Shown here piece by piece: positions 19,987-30,407 of a DNA stretch of 64,000 bases. Origin of the DNA: Pyropia yezoensis (lineage: Eukaryota > Rhodophyta > Bangiophyceae > Bangiales > Bangiaceae); contig CM020619.1 in NCBI GenBank assembly GCA_009829735.1, positions 13,197,777 through 13,261,776 on the forward strand. Direction: 5' to 3'. Numbering within the stretch: position 1 is the stretch's first letter; each line of letters begins with the position of its first letter. The notes beneath the pieces were generated by a model. The model was given only the letters and a program-made list of their open reading frames with translations. It ran no database searches and had not been told where the DNA came from. A program made the position numbers and the translations under genes.

Positions 19987-22639
19987 TCACACCGCGGCGG
20001 CGGCGCCCATCCGCCGCGGGTCACTGACGGCCATGACGCGGCGGCCCGGGGCGTCGCCCCCCGTCACCACCGCCGCGGCCACCAGGTTCACCCCCCCCAC
20101 GCCGCGCCCGCCCATCCCCCCCACCCGGTGGCCCGCGCCACGCGCGTAGACGCACCAGCGGCCCCACCAGCCGCCGACGGCGCCGCCCGTCGGGTCGAGG
20201 TACCCCCCCACCACGTCACACACGCCGGCGGCCGCCTTGCTCGCCGCCCCCCCCCACCCGCCGCCGCCGCCGCCGCCGCCCGCGACGGCCTCCATCCCCA
20301 GGGCGCGCCCCCACACGGCGGGCATCACCCGCGGGGCGGCAACGGCGGCGCCGACGCCCAGGCCGCCGTCCACCACCCCGATCAGCACGCCCAGCGTGGC
20401 GGCCGCCGCCGCGCCGCCCCCCCCGCCGCTGCCCAGGCCGGCCAGGCCGGCCGGCCCGCGGGACAGCACGACCGGCGCGGCGGGCGTGGCGGGCCGCGAC
20501 CGGGGGGCGAGCGCGTTGGCCACCGCCGGCGGCGGCGCGGGCGCCCGCAGCCGCCGCGAAAACGACCCGACCGCCGCGTTGAGGACGAGGCCCGTTGCCG
20601 CCGACGCGGCGGCGGCGCCCCACGGCGGGCCGTGGTGGGTGGCCGTCACCACCACAATTGTGCCGGCGGCGTCGAGGACCGACACGTGCGTCGCCGCCGC
20701 CGCGGTGGCGGGGTGGTCGGGTGAGGAAAAGGCGCTGCCGCTGCCGCGGGGCACCGCCCCGCGGGACGATGGTTTGACGGCGGCAGCGGCGGCGGCGGCG
20801 GCGGCGGCCGCCGCCGCCTCTGCTCGCAGCTCCTCCCCCGCGTCGACGGTCTGGTGGCGCCCGCCGGGGGTGTAGGTCCGGCCGCCGTGGGTGCGACGGC
20901 TGTCCAGCCGCCGCCGGCGGGCGGCCGCCCACGCCGGGTCCCCAACCGCCGCAACGACGGCGGCGGCCGACGGCGCCCCCCCCCGCTTCCCCCCCGCGGC
21001 GCCCACGACGGCGCGGAGGCCCAGGCCGTACTTGGTCGCCTCCACCACCCGCTGCCGCGCATCGTTGTGGGCGCCGCCGACGCCGGGCACGCCGTCCAGG
21101 ATGGCCAGGGCGGCGCCGACGGCGAGGCCACCCGACACGGGCGGCGGCGCCGTCTCCACCGTCAGGCCGCGGTAGGGAAAGACGAGCGGCGGTGGCGTAG
21201 CGACCGCGTAGGCCTCCATGTCGGCAGCCGAGAGGGTGCCCCCCGCGGCGGCCACGTCGGCGAGAAATGCCGCCCGGAGGGGGGTGTCCTCGTACAGCGC
21301 GGCGGGGTTGGCCGCCAGCTGCCGGAGGGTGGCCGCCAGCGCCGGCTGCCGCAGCCGCTCCCCAGCCGACAGCACCACCCGGCCGGGGGCGTCATCCCCA
21401 TCCCCCGCGTCGGCCGTCCCGTTGGCCGCCTGGCCAGACGCCACCGCCGCCGCCGCCGCCGCCGTCGTCACCGCCGCCGCCCCCCCCCCTGCGTCACGGA
21501 CCAGGAGGCGGCGGGTGCCAATCGACGCGGCGGCCTCTTGCTTTTTGGACAGCGTCGGGCGGGTAAAGAGGGCGGCGAGGGAGGGGCTGGCCGCCACCCC
21601 CCCCCCCCCCCCCCCGCGGTCGGCGACGCCGCCAGCACCGCCCCCAGCATGGGCGACACCGCCGCCCCGTCGGCGAGGCCCGCCGCAATGGCCACCAGCG
21701 CCGCCCACGGCAGCCGCCCGTGGGCGGCGTGCGCGGCGGCCACCGCCGCCACCGCCCCCGGCACGCCCACCAGCACCCCCGCCGTCGACCCGTTGGCGCC
21801 GGGCGCCCCGTCGAGCGCCCCGCCGTCGGGCGTCGCCCCGGGCGCCGCGCACAGGCCGTCGTAGACGGCCGTGCGGGGGGTGGGGGGGGGGGCGGCGGCC
21901 GTGCCCGCCGCAGCCGTCCGCCCCGCAACCCCCGCAGTGGCATTGGCGGCCGCCGCGGCAGTGCCGCCGCCGCCCCCCCCCGCCCCGCCCGCGGCGGTCC
22001 CGTTGAGTCGGACGAGGAGGACGGCCCCCCCCCCCAGCCCGCCCGCGTACCCCCCCAGCACCCCCTGACACAGTACCGCCACCACCGCCGCGTCGACGGC
22101 GTTGCCCCGCACCTTGCCGCCGGCGGCGGTCGCCAGGGCGCCCTCCCCACCCCCCTCCCCAGCAGCGGCGGCGGCGGCACGGGCCAAGGGGCGGGCCGCC
22201 GCCCCCCCGCCCCCCCCCCCCCCCCCCTCCCCCACCCCCTCTTCCATCACCGCCAAGGCGGCGGCGGAGCACACCCCATCGTCTGCCGCCACCGCCGACC
22301 GCGCGCCAGTCACGAGCGTGGTGCCCGCCGCCGGGGCGGGCGCCGCCCCCGGCGGCGGCGCCACCACCGGCGACAGCCGGCCGAGCGCCCACGGCAGCGC
22401 CAGGACGGCCGCGGCGAGGAGGCAAAAGCCAAGGAGGGTGGCCGCCGAGTGGGTGGCGGGGGGGGGGCGCCGGCGGGGGGGGCGCCCCAGGGGGCGGCCG
22501 CCGCCCGCCTTGACCGCCGCCCGGCCCGCCGGGGGGGGGAGGGGGAGGGGGGGGGGGGGGGGACAAGCGCGAGGACCTCCTCGTCGTCGGCGGCGTCGTT
22601 GGGGGGGGCGGGGGGGGGGCGGAGCGGGAGTGGCGCCAT
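19987..22639 (-). CDS. gamma-glutamyltransferase-like membrane protein, nucleophile apparently replaced
   Basis: An Ntn-hydrolase fold protein of the gamma-glutamyltransferase family, which normally cleaves the gamma-glutamyl bond of glutathione outside the cell. The ATG at 22639 begins MAPLPLRPPP. A hydrophobic anchor (LLGFCLLAAAVLALPWALG) fits the family's single-pass type II topology. Conserved stretches follow: GNAVDAAVVAVLCQGVLGGY, GGLGGGAVLLVRLNG, TAGVLVGVPGAVAA, YEDTPLRAAFLADVAAAGG, PPPVSGGLAVGAALAILDG, and the C-terminal AVSDPRRMG. At the autoprocessing site the family has T-(T/A)-H-x-S-V. Here it reads A-A-A-T-H-V-S-V, so the position of the catalytic Thr appears to be Ala. The frame changes at a C18 run (21597-21614) and again near a G16 run (22547-22562), so homopolymer length decides whether the gene is open. 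The Gly/Ala insertions are typical of this genome. Confidence 0.75.
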
Positions 22640-24109
22640 GGTCAGGTAGGGGGGTAGGTAGGGGGGAGCAGATGGGGAGAGAGAACAACAGAGACAAGGG
22701 AAGGGAAGGAGGGTGGACGTCCACGTCCGGACGGGGTCGACGAGCTGGTGGGGGGGGGCCTGGCGGAGACGGCAGCGTTGAGCCATCGGAGGAGGCCTCG
22801 AAGGAACTAAGCAAGCAAGAGCGTGTTAGAGATTGGCTTACAAAAAGTGTAGAACGTACTCGTGTCAAGCAGTCGTGTACTGTACAGTATGTGCTCGTAC
22901 TGTACAGATGTACTGTCCGGTCCAGTACCTCGGTCGCCCTACCCATGCCGCTCGTCGGCAGGACAGGGGGTGCTGGCGCCGACGGCAAAGGTGCTGCGCT
23001 GGAGTACCCTAAAAATATCATTGTCGCGGCGGGTTGCGGTGCGGGTGGCCAACGTGGCGCGAGGATGTAGGCGGTGCGTGCCTTTGCACATCCGTGCGGA
23101 CGGTGACCGATGCGCCGCCCGGTTGCAACGCGGCCACCCCCGCAGCAGCAGCTGCCACTGCCGCCACCACCGCCGCACCTTCACCGCTGTCGCCACCGCC
23201 ACCGCCGCCGCCGCCGCAGCCGCCGCAGCCGCCACGGCTGTTCAATAAGGGATGGCCTCACTCACGGGGGTTACGGCGGCGGGCAGATGCAAAAGCAGGA
23301 GCAGCTGTGGGGGGGCGGGCAGTCGGCTGGATGCGCAGGCCCCTGCGGCGGTCGGCCTGCCACGGCAACGGGGGCGGTCTTACAAGCGGCGACGGCAGGC
23401 CAGAGAGCTGTGCGCACCGTAGCAGCACCAGTATGTAGCGAAGGCGGTCCCCCCCCCCCCTCCGCAGTCCCACCCCCCGCCCCTACGGCAGCCGCCGTGG
23501 ACAACAACAACACGATGGCGGTAGCTGTGCCTCACTCCCGCGACCATCCGGCCCGGCCCGGCCAACGGCAACTTGACCGCCGCGGCCAGACGATGCCGCG
23601 GAGCTTGTCGTCTGCAAGCGGCGTGTTCCCGCCCCCCTTCCATCGATATGCCGAAATTTCGTTTCTGGTGGAGGTGCCCCCCACCGTGTCCTCCGACGGT
23701 CTGTACTTGTACATACAGTAAATAACTGTATCAACTGTTGGTGTCGATTGGTCAAGGGCTCGCCCACCAGATCCATTCGATATCAATTCTTTTGTATTCA
23801 AGCGCTGCAGTGCAAGACTCCGTACCAAAGACTGTAAGACAACCGTGGCAGAGTTGGAGAGCTCAGGCAGCTCAGGCAGCTCCAAACTATGGAGACACGT
23901 AAGAAATCCTTTGACGCCCGATTTTCTGCTCTTCCCCTTCGCGAGCGCGGCAGATCATGTGCCGCCCGCGTCAAGGATGATCGTCGTCTGCGCTTTTTGA
24001 GAGTGCGCGAGACGCAACATCTTCTGGCACCGACGCCACCCCTTCCCCCTTCCCCACCTTGGTCATCTTCCTCCGCTACCGTCCTCCCTCCCTCCCACGC
24101 GGCCGAACC
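22640..24109. other. divergent intergenic region
   Basis: It lies between the starts of the minus-strand GGT-like gene and the plus-strand HEAT gene, so it should carry both promoters. No gene is seen. It contains repeated TGTACA/TACTGTACAG motifs at 22881, 22901 and 23708, and is less GC-rich near 22800-22930 and 23690-23860. A CCG/CAG-type microsatellite lies at about 23140-23240. Confidence 0.5.
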
Positions 24110-25486
24110 ATGGCGGCTGTCTTGGTGGCCATCACCCCCGTCGCGTTCCTTCCCCCCCTTGCCCTCCCGCCTGCGGTGGGTGGCCGCCGACCACCCCGGG
24201 GTGGTGGCCGCGGCCGCCCCCCCCTCTTCCCCGCCAGGAGAGGAGCGGCAGCGTCATTCATGGCGCCGCCCCTTCCCCCCTTCCGCATCATTCCCCGTTG
24301 CGGTTCGTCGCTCCCACCCCCCCCCTCTCCCGCCCCCTCTGGCGGCCCGGCCGACAGCGACGGTGGCGGCGACGGCGGCGGAGACGGCGACGGCGGCGGA
24401 GACGACGACGACGGCAGAGGCGGCTCGCTTCCCCCCGACGCCCCCCGCACGCTGGCCATGGCGCGGTCATTGCTGGGCAAGGGCACCAAGGCCGCAGCGC
24501 AGCGGGCGCTGCTCCTGACCAGGTCCCTGCCGCCCGCGGCGGCGCTCGAAGTGCTCGTTGCTGCCCTCGATGGCAGCACCAATGAGTTTATCCGCGCTAC
24601 TGCCGCAGTCCAGTTGGGTCAGCTCTGGCCTCCCGTCGACCCGCCGGGCGGGCTGCCGCCGCCACCACCACCGCCGCCACCACCACCACCGGCCCTCAAC
24701 CGGTCAAAGGAGGTGGCGGCAGAAGGCCAGCCGCCGCCACCGCCAACGCCACCGCCACCGCCGCCGCCGTCGGTGGTGCCCATCATGGCCGCCGCGACGG
24801 TGCGACTGACGTCTCTCCTCGCGACCGCTCCAGAGGTGGGTGTTCGTTCCGCGGCGGCAGCGGGCCTTGGCTACCTCCCCCCCACCTTCCCGCCCGCCAC
24901 TGCCGACGGGGTGCCCGCGCTGCTGCGGTCACTCGTCGAGGACGCGGACTGGCAAGTTCACTTTTCCGCGCTCGTTTCCCTCGGCACCCTCCGCGCAGGT
25001 GGCGACGCCCCCGCGATCGTTGCGTCCTACCTGGCGCACCCCAACGACCTGCTGGTTCAGGCGGCGGTGGGTGCGCTGGGCGACATGGCCGACCCGGCCG
25101 CCCTTGATGCCCTCCTCCGCCTCGTCAAGGCGGACGACGTGATGGTGCGGCAGCGGCTGGCCGACGCGCTGGGCAAGTTTGGGGGGGCGGCGGCCCCGAC
25201 GGGGGGAGAGGCGAGAAAGCCTGCTGAGAGGGACGCCCCCGTCGTTGCGCCCAAGCTGACAGCCGCCCTCAGCACTTTGGGGAGGGACCCGAGCCGCGCG
25301 GTTCGCGAGGCGGCCGCGTACAGCGCCAAGGCGTTGGGCGTGCCGTTAGAGGGGGGCAAGCGCGACCGCCTGGAGCGGACCTTTCAGATGGACGCTGCCG
25401 CTGATGGCAGTGACGCGGGAGATGGGGGCGCAGGCGCGGTGGACGAGGGGGGGAGGTCAGCTGGGGGGGACGGCGGGGCGTCCTAG
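24110..25486 (+). CDS. HEAT-repeat protein (PBS-lyase-type), probably plastid-targeted
   Basis: 458 residues, single exon. The start is ATG 24110 (MAAVLVAITPVAFLPP). The first 60 residues are rich in Ala, Arg and Pro without acids, like a plastid transit peptide. An Asp/Gly-rich linker (about 90-125) follows. Then come helical pairs of HEAT type: ARSLLGKGTKAAAQRALLL, LEVLVAALDGSTNEFIRATA, VRLTSLLATAPEVGVRSAAA, VPALLRSLVEDADWQVHFSA, IVASYLAHPNDLLVQAAVGA, LDALLRLVKADDVMVRQRLA, and a last one with RAVREAAAYSAKALG. The D-x-x-V-R-x-x-A-A spacing is that of PBS-lyase HEAT-like repeats. In cyanobacteria and red algae such proteins include bilin lyases and phycobilisome degradation factors, so a phycobilisome-related role is possible but not shown. 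The tail is Gly/Asp-rich. Confidence 0.75.
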   Translation: MAAVLVAITPVAFLPPLALPPAVGGRRPPRGGGRGRPPLFPARRGAAASFMAPPLPPFRIIPRCGSSLPPPPSPAPSGGPADSDGGGDGGGDGDGGGDDDDGRGGSLPPDAPRTLAMARSLLGKGTKAAAQRALLLTRSLPPAAALEVLVAALDGSTNEFIRATAAVQLGQLWPPVDPPGGLPPPPPPPPPPPPALNRSKEVAAEGQPPPPPTPPPPPPPSVVPIMAAATVRLTSLLATAPEVGVRSAAAAGLGYLPPTFPPATADGVPALLRSLVEDADWQVHFSALVSLGTLRAGGDAPAIVASYLAHPNDLLVQAAVGALGDMADPAALDALLRLVKADDVMVRQRLADALGKFGGAAAPTGGEARKPAERDAPVVAPKLTAALSTLGRDPSRAVREAAAYSAKALGVPLEGGKRDRLERTFQMDAAADGSDAGDGGAGAVDEGGRSAGGDGGAS

Positions 25487-25962
25487 TCAGAAGGGTGGCG
25501 TGCCAGCCGGTGTGGTGGGTGAGTGAGGCGAGCCATGGCGGCTAGCGATCCGCGAGCGTAGTAGTGGGTCAGGGCAGTCGCTCTTTCTCGGTGATGTCGC
25601 TCCGGCAGTACGGAATCTGCCTCATCCAAATCACGACACAGGAATATGAACTCATCAAGAAAAACTCGCTGTGTCAACCAATCAAATTGTTCTTTGAAAC
25701 TCCAAACACGCCCTGTACATATGTACAGTACAGTACATCTGGAATTCTGTTGCAGCGGTTGCAACAACCACGAGCGCCTTGCTCGAGTCTGCAAGACAAG
25801 ATGATTGCCGCACGTACGCCGGACCTCACACCTTGCGTCCCCGCCGAGACAGCGGTTTGACCACCATCATCCTTCACCCGCGTTGCCGTCTTTCTCCCTA
25901 TTCCTCCATTCGTTTTCCTTTCCACCCCCTCCTTCTTCCTGCCAACCCCTCTTGTGTTCGCC
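25487..25962. other. intergenic, between HEAT gene and NDUFS6
   Basis: 476 bases without a gene. TGTACA occurs twice (25714, 25722) inside an alternating GTAC stretch, about 230 bases from the HEAT stop and 240 before the NDUFS6 start. The last 100 bases are C/T-rich, as expected for a 5' UTR. Confidence 0.5.
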
Positions 25963-26376
25963 ATGGCTGCCGCGCTCCGGACCGCCGCTGCCCTCCGCCG
26001 CCCACTCCTGGCGGCCCGCAGCAGCGGCGGCGGCGCCTTCCCCCTTGCTGCCTCCTACGCGCCTTGCGCGTGGGTGCGATCGGCCTTTAGCGCGGCGGCG
26101 GACGAAGCCGCCCCCTCTTTCCGGCACCTCCCACTGGGCGTCCCACCGCCCGCCACCGACGCCGCGGCGGTGGCGGCCAAGTGGTCGTCCGACGCAATGG
26201 CGCGCGTCGCCGCCGCGCCCGTCACGTTCGTCCCCGGCCGGCTCGCCACGTGCGATGGCGGGGGGGGGAGCCTCGGCCACCCGCTCGAGTTTATCAAGCT
26301 CGACTCGCCCTACCCGGCCGTGTGCAAGTACTGTGGCGCCAAGTTTATGAGCTCTGGTGGAGGGGGGGGGCACTGA
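25963..26376 (+). CDS. NDUFS6: NADH dehydrogenase (ubiquinone) iron-sulfur protein 6, mitochondrial
   Basis: 137 residues, an accessory subunit of respiratory complex I in the mitochondrial inner membrane. The start at ATG 25963 gives MAAALRTAAALRRPLLAARS, an Arg/Ala/Leu-rich amphipathic mitochondrial presequence. The C-terminal zf-CHCC domain carries the family's zinc ligands: TCDGGGGSLGHP supplies a Cys and a His, and VCKYCGAKF supplies the Cys pair, with the typical FIKLDSPYPAVC between them. In the family this domain binds zinc and helps to build the N-module. Length matches the family. Single exon, with a C/T-rich leader just before the start. It converges with the PPR gene. Confidence 0.92.
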   Translation: MAAALRTAAALRRPLLAARSSGGGAFPLAASYAPCAWVRSAFSAAADEAAPSFRHLPLGVPPPATDAAAVAAKWSSDAMARVAAAPVTFVPGRLATCDGGGGSLGHPLEFIKLDSPYPAVCKYCGAKFMSSGGGGGH

Positions 26377-27494
26377 GATGGGCGGCGGTGGGAGCGCGCA
26401 TGGAACGGGGGGGCTGGAGAAGGGGGAGAGGTGGGGAGGGGTCAAATATGTCGCTGCGCGCGTGTTCCTTGGCGGTGGGTTGGTGGTGAGTTGGCTGATG
26501 AGGAGGCTAGCAAGTTGGTGGGGCGGCGCAGGGGGAGCGGTTTTGCTTGCTGGGAGGCAGGGGGAAGGGGGGGGGGGGGGGGGATGGATGTGGAGGATTG
26601 CGTGACCACGGCGATCGGTCGTAGGCAGCCGTGACCGCCGGTTGGTGTGGATGGGTGCCGGTTTGGGGGAGGGGAGGATGCCGAGGCGCGGGGCGGGGCG
26701 GGCGACGGGACTGGCGCGGCGCGATGGTGCACCTGGGGTGGGTGGGTTGGGGCGCCCCCCCTTGGCGGGCCCACATCGGGGGTGCGGAGGAAGAGCTGCG
26801 GGGGCAGTCGTCGCTCTAGCGGCGGTGGCGATGCCCCTTCCCCCTCGGGGGAGCCAGTCATGGGCGGGGATGTGGTCTGTTTCCGCTCCTTCTCTTGTTG
26901 CGTGCCGTTGCGCCCAGCCGACTGGCTGTCCCTTTTTACCCCTCTTCCCGCCCCCACCGCTCTCCAATGCAAACGACGTGGCCCGCGTTGCCACGTGAGC
27001 GCGTTTCCCGCGCGCCAACCGCGACATGAGGAGTTGGCTCACCACGGGGCCCCCATCCAGCGCACCTGGAGCGGGCTGCCCGGCTGGACAGGCGCGACCG
27101 CTTCGCAACGGGGGGCGCCCACTGGGCGCCCGTCACGCAGGGGCGGGCTATCGAGGGGGGGTGGCCCACTGGCGGCGGGGCCGCACCGCCGCATCTCTGG
27201 AGGTGGCTTCAAGGATGAAAAAGAGAGAGCAGAGGACCAAGCCTATGAGGCTACCAACCCCAATACTGTACAAAACACGTACACGACCCACCGGGGTCTC
27301 TTGGAGACTCCCCCCTCATCACCACCACCAAGAACGCTGCAGGGTGTGGGCCCCGGCCAACCCCTCGCAGCTGCCCGCAAGGATGAAGAGAGACTAACGG
27401 GAGAAAAAATAAAAAAGAATAACAAGCAACCAGAGCACACGGCCCACCACTGTGCTCGGTGACAGCGTCGCAGCCCCCCATCCGACAGCCATCC
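26377..27494. other. intergenic between convergent NDUFS6 and PPR genes
   Basis: About 1.1 kb of 3' flank shared by two converging genes. It contains a G run at about 26563-26583, a TGTACA motif at 27267, and an A-rich piece near 27400-27425 (AAAAAATAAAAAAGAA). One plus-strand frame of 271 codons is open (26647-27462), but its composition is unlike neighbouring proteins and it has no recognisable domain. Confidence 0.5.
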
Positions 27495-30407
27495 TCAAAA
27501 TGCGCTCCACCGCGAGTCTATCGCGTTCCACCCGTGCTTTTCAAAGATCCGCCCGCTGGCCGTCCGCCGCCACGCCTCGTCGTCGCCGTCCACGCCGCCG
27601 CGACCCCGCCCGCGCGACCGCCAGCCACCGTCGCGCGGCTCCCGCGCGTCGGCGGCGCCCGACGCGGCACCGCCAGGTGCATCCCCAGCCCGGCCGGCAC
27701 GCCCGCCACCACCGCCGCTGCCGCCGCCCGCCGCCCAGCCGCCCTCGGCAGAGAGCGCCACCCCCTTCCACGCCTCGCTCACCGTCGCACACAGGCCGCG
27801 GACGGCGCGGCCCCAGGCGGCCGCGTCGGGCTTGTCGGCGTAGCCGAGGCCCTGCATATCCCGCCACAGTGCCGCGGCACGGCCGGCGACGAGCACCAGC
27901 TCGTCAACCTCGGCGCTCGCCGCAGCGCCGGCGACGCCCCCGCCGCCACCGCCGCGCCCGCCACCCCGCTGCACGCGGCGGGGCGGCAGCAGGCCACCGC
28001 CCGGTCGAACCACCCCACGGGAGATCGTGGACGGGGGCGGTGAGGCGGCGCGGCGATCACCGCCGCCCCCCATCGCCCTCGCGCTACTGCTGCCGCCACC
28101 TACGCCCGCAGACGCCAGCAGCGCGCGCAGAAGGTTAACTACCGAGGCGGCGCTGAGGATAGCGCCCCGCTCCCGCGCACGAGCGTACACGACCCACGCG
28201 GCGGCCACGTCGCCCCGCCGCAGCGCCGACGACAGCAAAGGCGCGTAGGTGCGACCGTCGGGGGTGACCGTGGGCGCCAGCGCCAGGCCTTGGGACAGGG
28301 GGGACGAAGAGCCGCCAGAGCTCGCCGGCGTCCCATCGGCAGCAGCTTCCATCTCTGCCACCACTGCCTCAGCCAGCGCCACCTCCCCCGCGTACGAAGC
28401 CACCCCCACAAACGCGTTGAGCACTCCGCGGTCGGGTGCAATCCCCGCGGCGCGCATCGCTGCCAGCAGCCGCCGCGCATCCGCGACGCCGCCACCGCGG
28501 CGTCCATATCCGTGGATGAGGCTCGTGTAAGTAACGGCAGTGGGGGAGGGGGCGCCGCCTCGCGCTACCGCAGCCGCGACGGCGGTCTCGGCCTCGGCAA
28601 TGCGCCCGCGCCGCACCAGGCCGTCGATGAGGGCGTTAAAGGCAGGGGTGGGGGGCGTCACCCGAGGCGGGGGGGACGCCAGCACGGCTGCGGCAGCTGA
28701 CAGCGCACCAGCTCGCGCCAGACCCGTCACCACTGCCGCCACGGTGATGGAGGTGGGGGGGGTGACCGATCCGGGCGCGGTCATCATGCCATACAATGCG
28801 AGGGCGGTAGTGACCCCGCGGGATTGGGGGGGATCTACCGTGCCCACCGCCGTTGCCGCTGCCGACGATGACGCAGTAGCGGCACCGCCTGGCCCCGAAG
28901 GTGGTGAAGGTGTCCGCGGCAAGCATGCCGAGATGACCGCCGTGAACGAGCGGCTGGTGGGTGGCACCCCCGCCGCACTCATCTCAGTTGTCAGTGTCTC
29001 CATCGCCGCCGCGTAGGCGCCCGCAGACGCCAGGCCCGTCGCCAAGCACGTATACGCGACAACCGCCTCGTCGACGGACGCCCACTGGCCAAAGCCCAAG
29101 GGAATGGTCGCTGCGACACGCCCATCCGTGCCGTCAGCTCCAGTAGCGGGAACGCCATTGTCAGCTCGAGGGGTGACACCTTCCACGCCTGCCGCGAGCA
29201 GCTGCCGTGCTCGGCGCCATCCCCCACCGCGCACCACTGCGCCGACCAGGCTGTTGCGCGTGACGTCGTCCACAACCCCTGCGCAAGTAAGGCCCGGGGC
29301 GACCTCATTTCCCGCCACCGCTTCGGCGACAAGCTCAAACGCCTCGTCCACCCGCCCTTGCTCCCCCAGCCCCCGCACTACCGAGTTAAGCGCCCGCCCC
29401 CCAGAGGCCACACCCCCCACCCCCCCTCGCAGCACACTCACAGCCCCATCCACGTCGCCCGCTCGCACCAAGGCCTCGACAAGCACGTTGCGGCCGACCG
29501 CATCGAGCACGACCCCGCGGCCAGCAGCCTCACGGACAAGGCGCCACACCTCGGATGCGCCGCCCGCCCCCGAGCGGCCAGCACCCTGCAAGAGGGCGGT
29601 ATAGCACCACATGCCAATCGGCACGCCCCGCGCATCCGCAGCACGCACCACTCCGAGGGCGGTGGCGTACGCGTCGACGCCGGCAGCGGGGCCACCGTTG
29701 CTCCCACCGCCACGAACGGCGGCAGTGGCCACCACTGCCACCAGCCGCTCATCGGGGACAGGGCGCATGCGGCCCAGGACGGATGTGGCAGGCGCCACCC
29801 TCCCCGCCGCCGCCAGTGCCGTCACTGCCGCCACATACGCAGACCGCCGCGGAGCGGCGGGGGCGGTGGTAGCTTCCAGTTGTGTCAGCAGGGCCAAGCC
29901 CGCCCGCGGCGCGGGGACGGCGTCAGTAAATGCGGCCATAACAGCGTCGTGGAGGGCAGCAGGAGGGGGGGACGCCACCGAAGCAAACAGGGCCACCGCG
30001 TCGGCCCACCGGCGGGCAGCCACCGCGGCCGCAGCGGCGGCCAGTGGGTCGCCATCTTCCCCAGCAGCGACAACAGGTTGGGGGAGGGGGGTGGATTGGG
30101 GGGTGCCGGGCGTCAATGAAGGGGGACACCGCCCCACCCGCTGCGACTGGGGGCGGGACTGGGAACCGGGTGATGACGAGGACGCCGCCGCCGCTGCCAC
30201 TGGCGACGTTGCCCCGTACGTCCCCCCCGCATCGGCGCGGTCGCAGCCAGGGGAGGGGGGGGCCCTGGCCGCCGCGACCGCATCGGCTGACGGGCGGGAG
30301 GGCAAGATGGGCGCGCCGCCCAGAGGACGACGACAGCGACGTAGGGGCGGAGGGAGCGGGATACGCCGCGGCAGTGTGCCAGAAGCGGCAGCAAACGCTG
30401 TGGCCAT
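27495..30407 (-). CDS. pentatricopeptide repeat (PPR) protein, organelle-targeted
   Basis: 970 residues in one exon. The ATG at 30407 begins MATAFAAASGTLPRRIPLPP, an organelle-type leader without acids. From about residue 120 there are many degenerate 35-residue helical pairs. Clear ones include DAVGRNVLVEALVRAGDVDG, RALNSVVRGLGEQGRVDEAF, VAYTCLATGLASAGAYAAAM with TEMSAAGVPPTSRSFTAVIS, TPAFNALIDGLVRRGRIAEA, AVTYTSLIHGYGRRGGGVAD with LLAAMRAAGIAPDRGVLNAF, and GRTYAPLLSSALRRGDVAAA. This is the P-type PPR pattern known from proteins that bind single-stranded RNA in plastids or mitochondria and act in processing, stability or translation. No DYW, E or SMR domain is visible. The C-terminus is Gly/Arg-rich and ends GWNAIDSRWSAF. 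The target RNA cannot be named. Confidence 0.88.
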   Translation of the reverse strand: MATAFAAASGTLPRRIPLPPPLRRCRRPLGGAPILPSRPSADAVAAARAPPSPGCDRADAGGTYGATSPVAAAAASSSSPGSQSRPQSQRVGRCPPSLTPGTPQSTPLPQPVVAAGEDGDPLAAAAAAVAARRWADAVALFASVASPPPAALHDAVMAAFTDAVPAPRAGLALLTQLEATTAPAAPRRSAYVAAVTALAAAGRVAPATSVLGRMRPVPDERLVAVVATAAVRGGGSNGGPAAGVDAYATALGVVRAADARGVPIGMWCYTALLQGAGRSGAGGASEVWRLVREAAGRGVVLDAVGRNVLVEALVRAGDVDGAVSVLRGGVGGVASGGRALNSVVRGLGEQGRVDEAFELVAEAVAGNEVAPGLTCAGVVDDVTRNSLVGAVVRGGGWRRARQLLAAGVEGVTPRADNGVPATGADGTDGRVAATIPLGFGQWASVDEAVVAYTCLATGLASAGAYAAAMETLTTEMSAAGVPPTSRSFTAVISACLPRTPSPPSGPGGAATASSSAAATAVGTVDPPQSRGVTTALALYGMMTAPGSVTPPTSITVAAVVTGLARAGALSAAAAVLASPPPRVTPPTPAFNALIDGLVRRGRIAEAETAVAAAVARGGAPSPTAVTYTSLIHGYGRRGGGVADARRLLAAMRAAGIAPDRGVLNAFVGVASYAGEVALAEAVVAEMEAAADGTPASSGGSSSPLSQGLALAPTVTPDGRTYAPLLSSALRRGDVAAAWVVYARARERGAILSAASVVNLLRALLASAGVGGGSSSARAMGGGGDRRAASPPPSTISRGVVRPGGGLLPPRRVQRGGGRGGGGGGVAGAAASAEVDELVLVAGRAAALWRDMQGLGYADKPDAAAWGRAVRGLCATVSEAWKGVALSAEGGWAAGGGSGGGGGRAGRAGDAPGGAASGAADAREPRDGGWRSRGRGRGGVDGDDEAWRRTASGRIFEKHGWNAIDSRWSAF

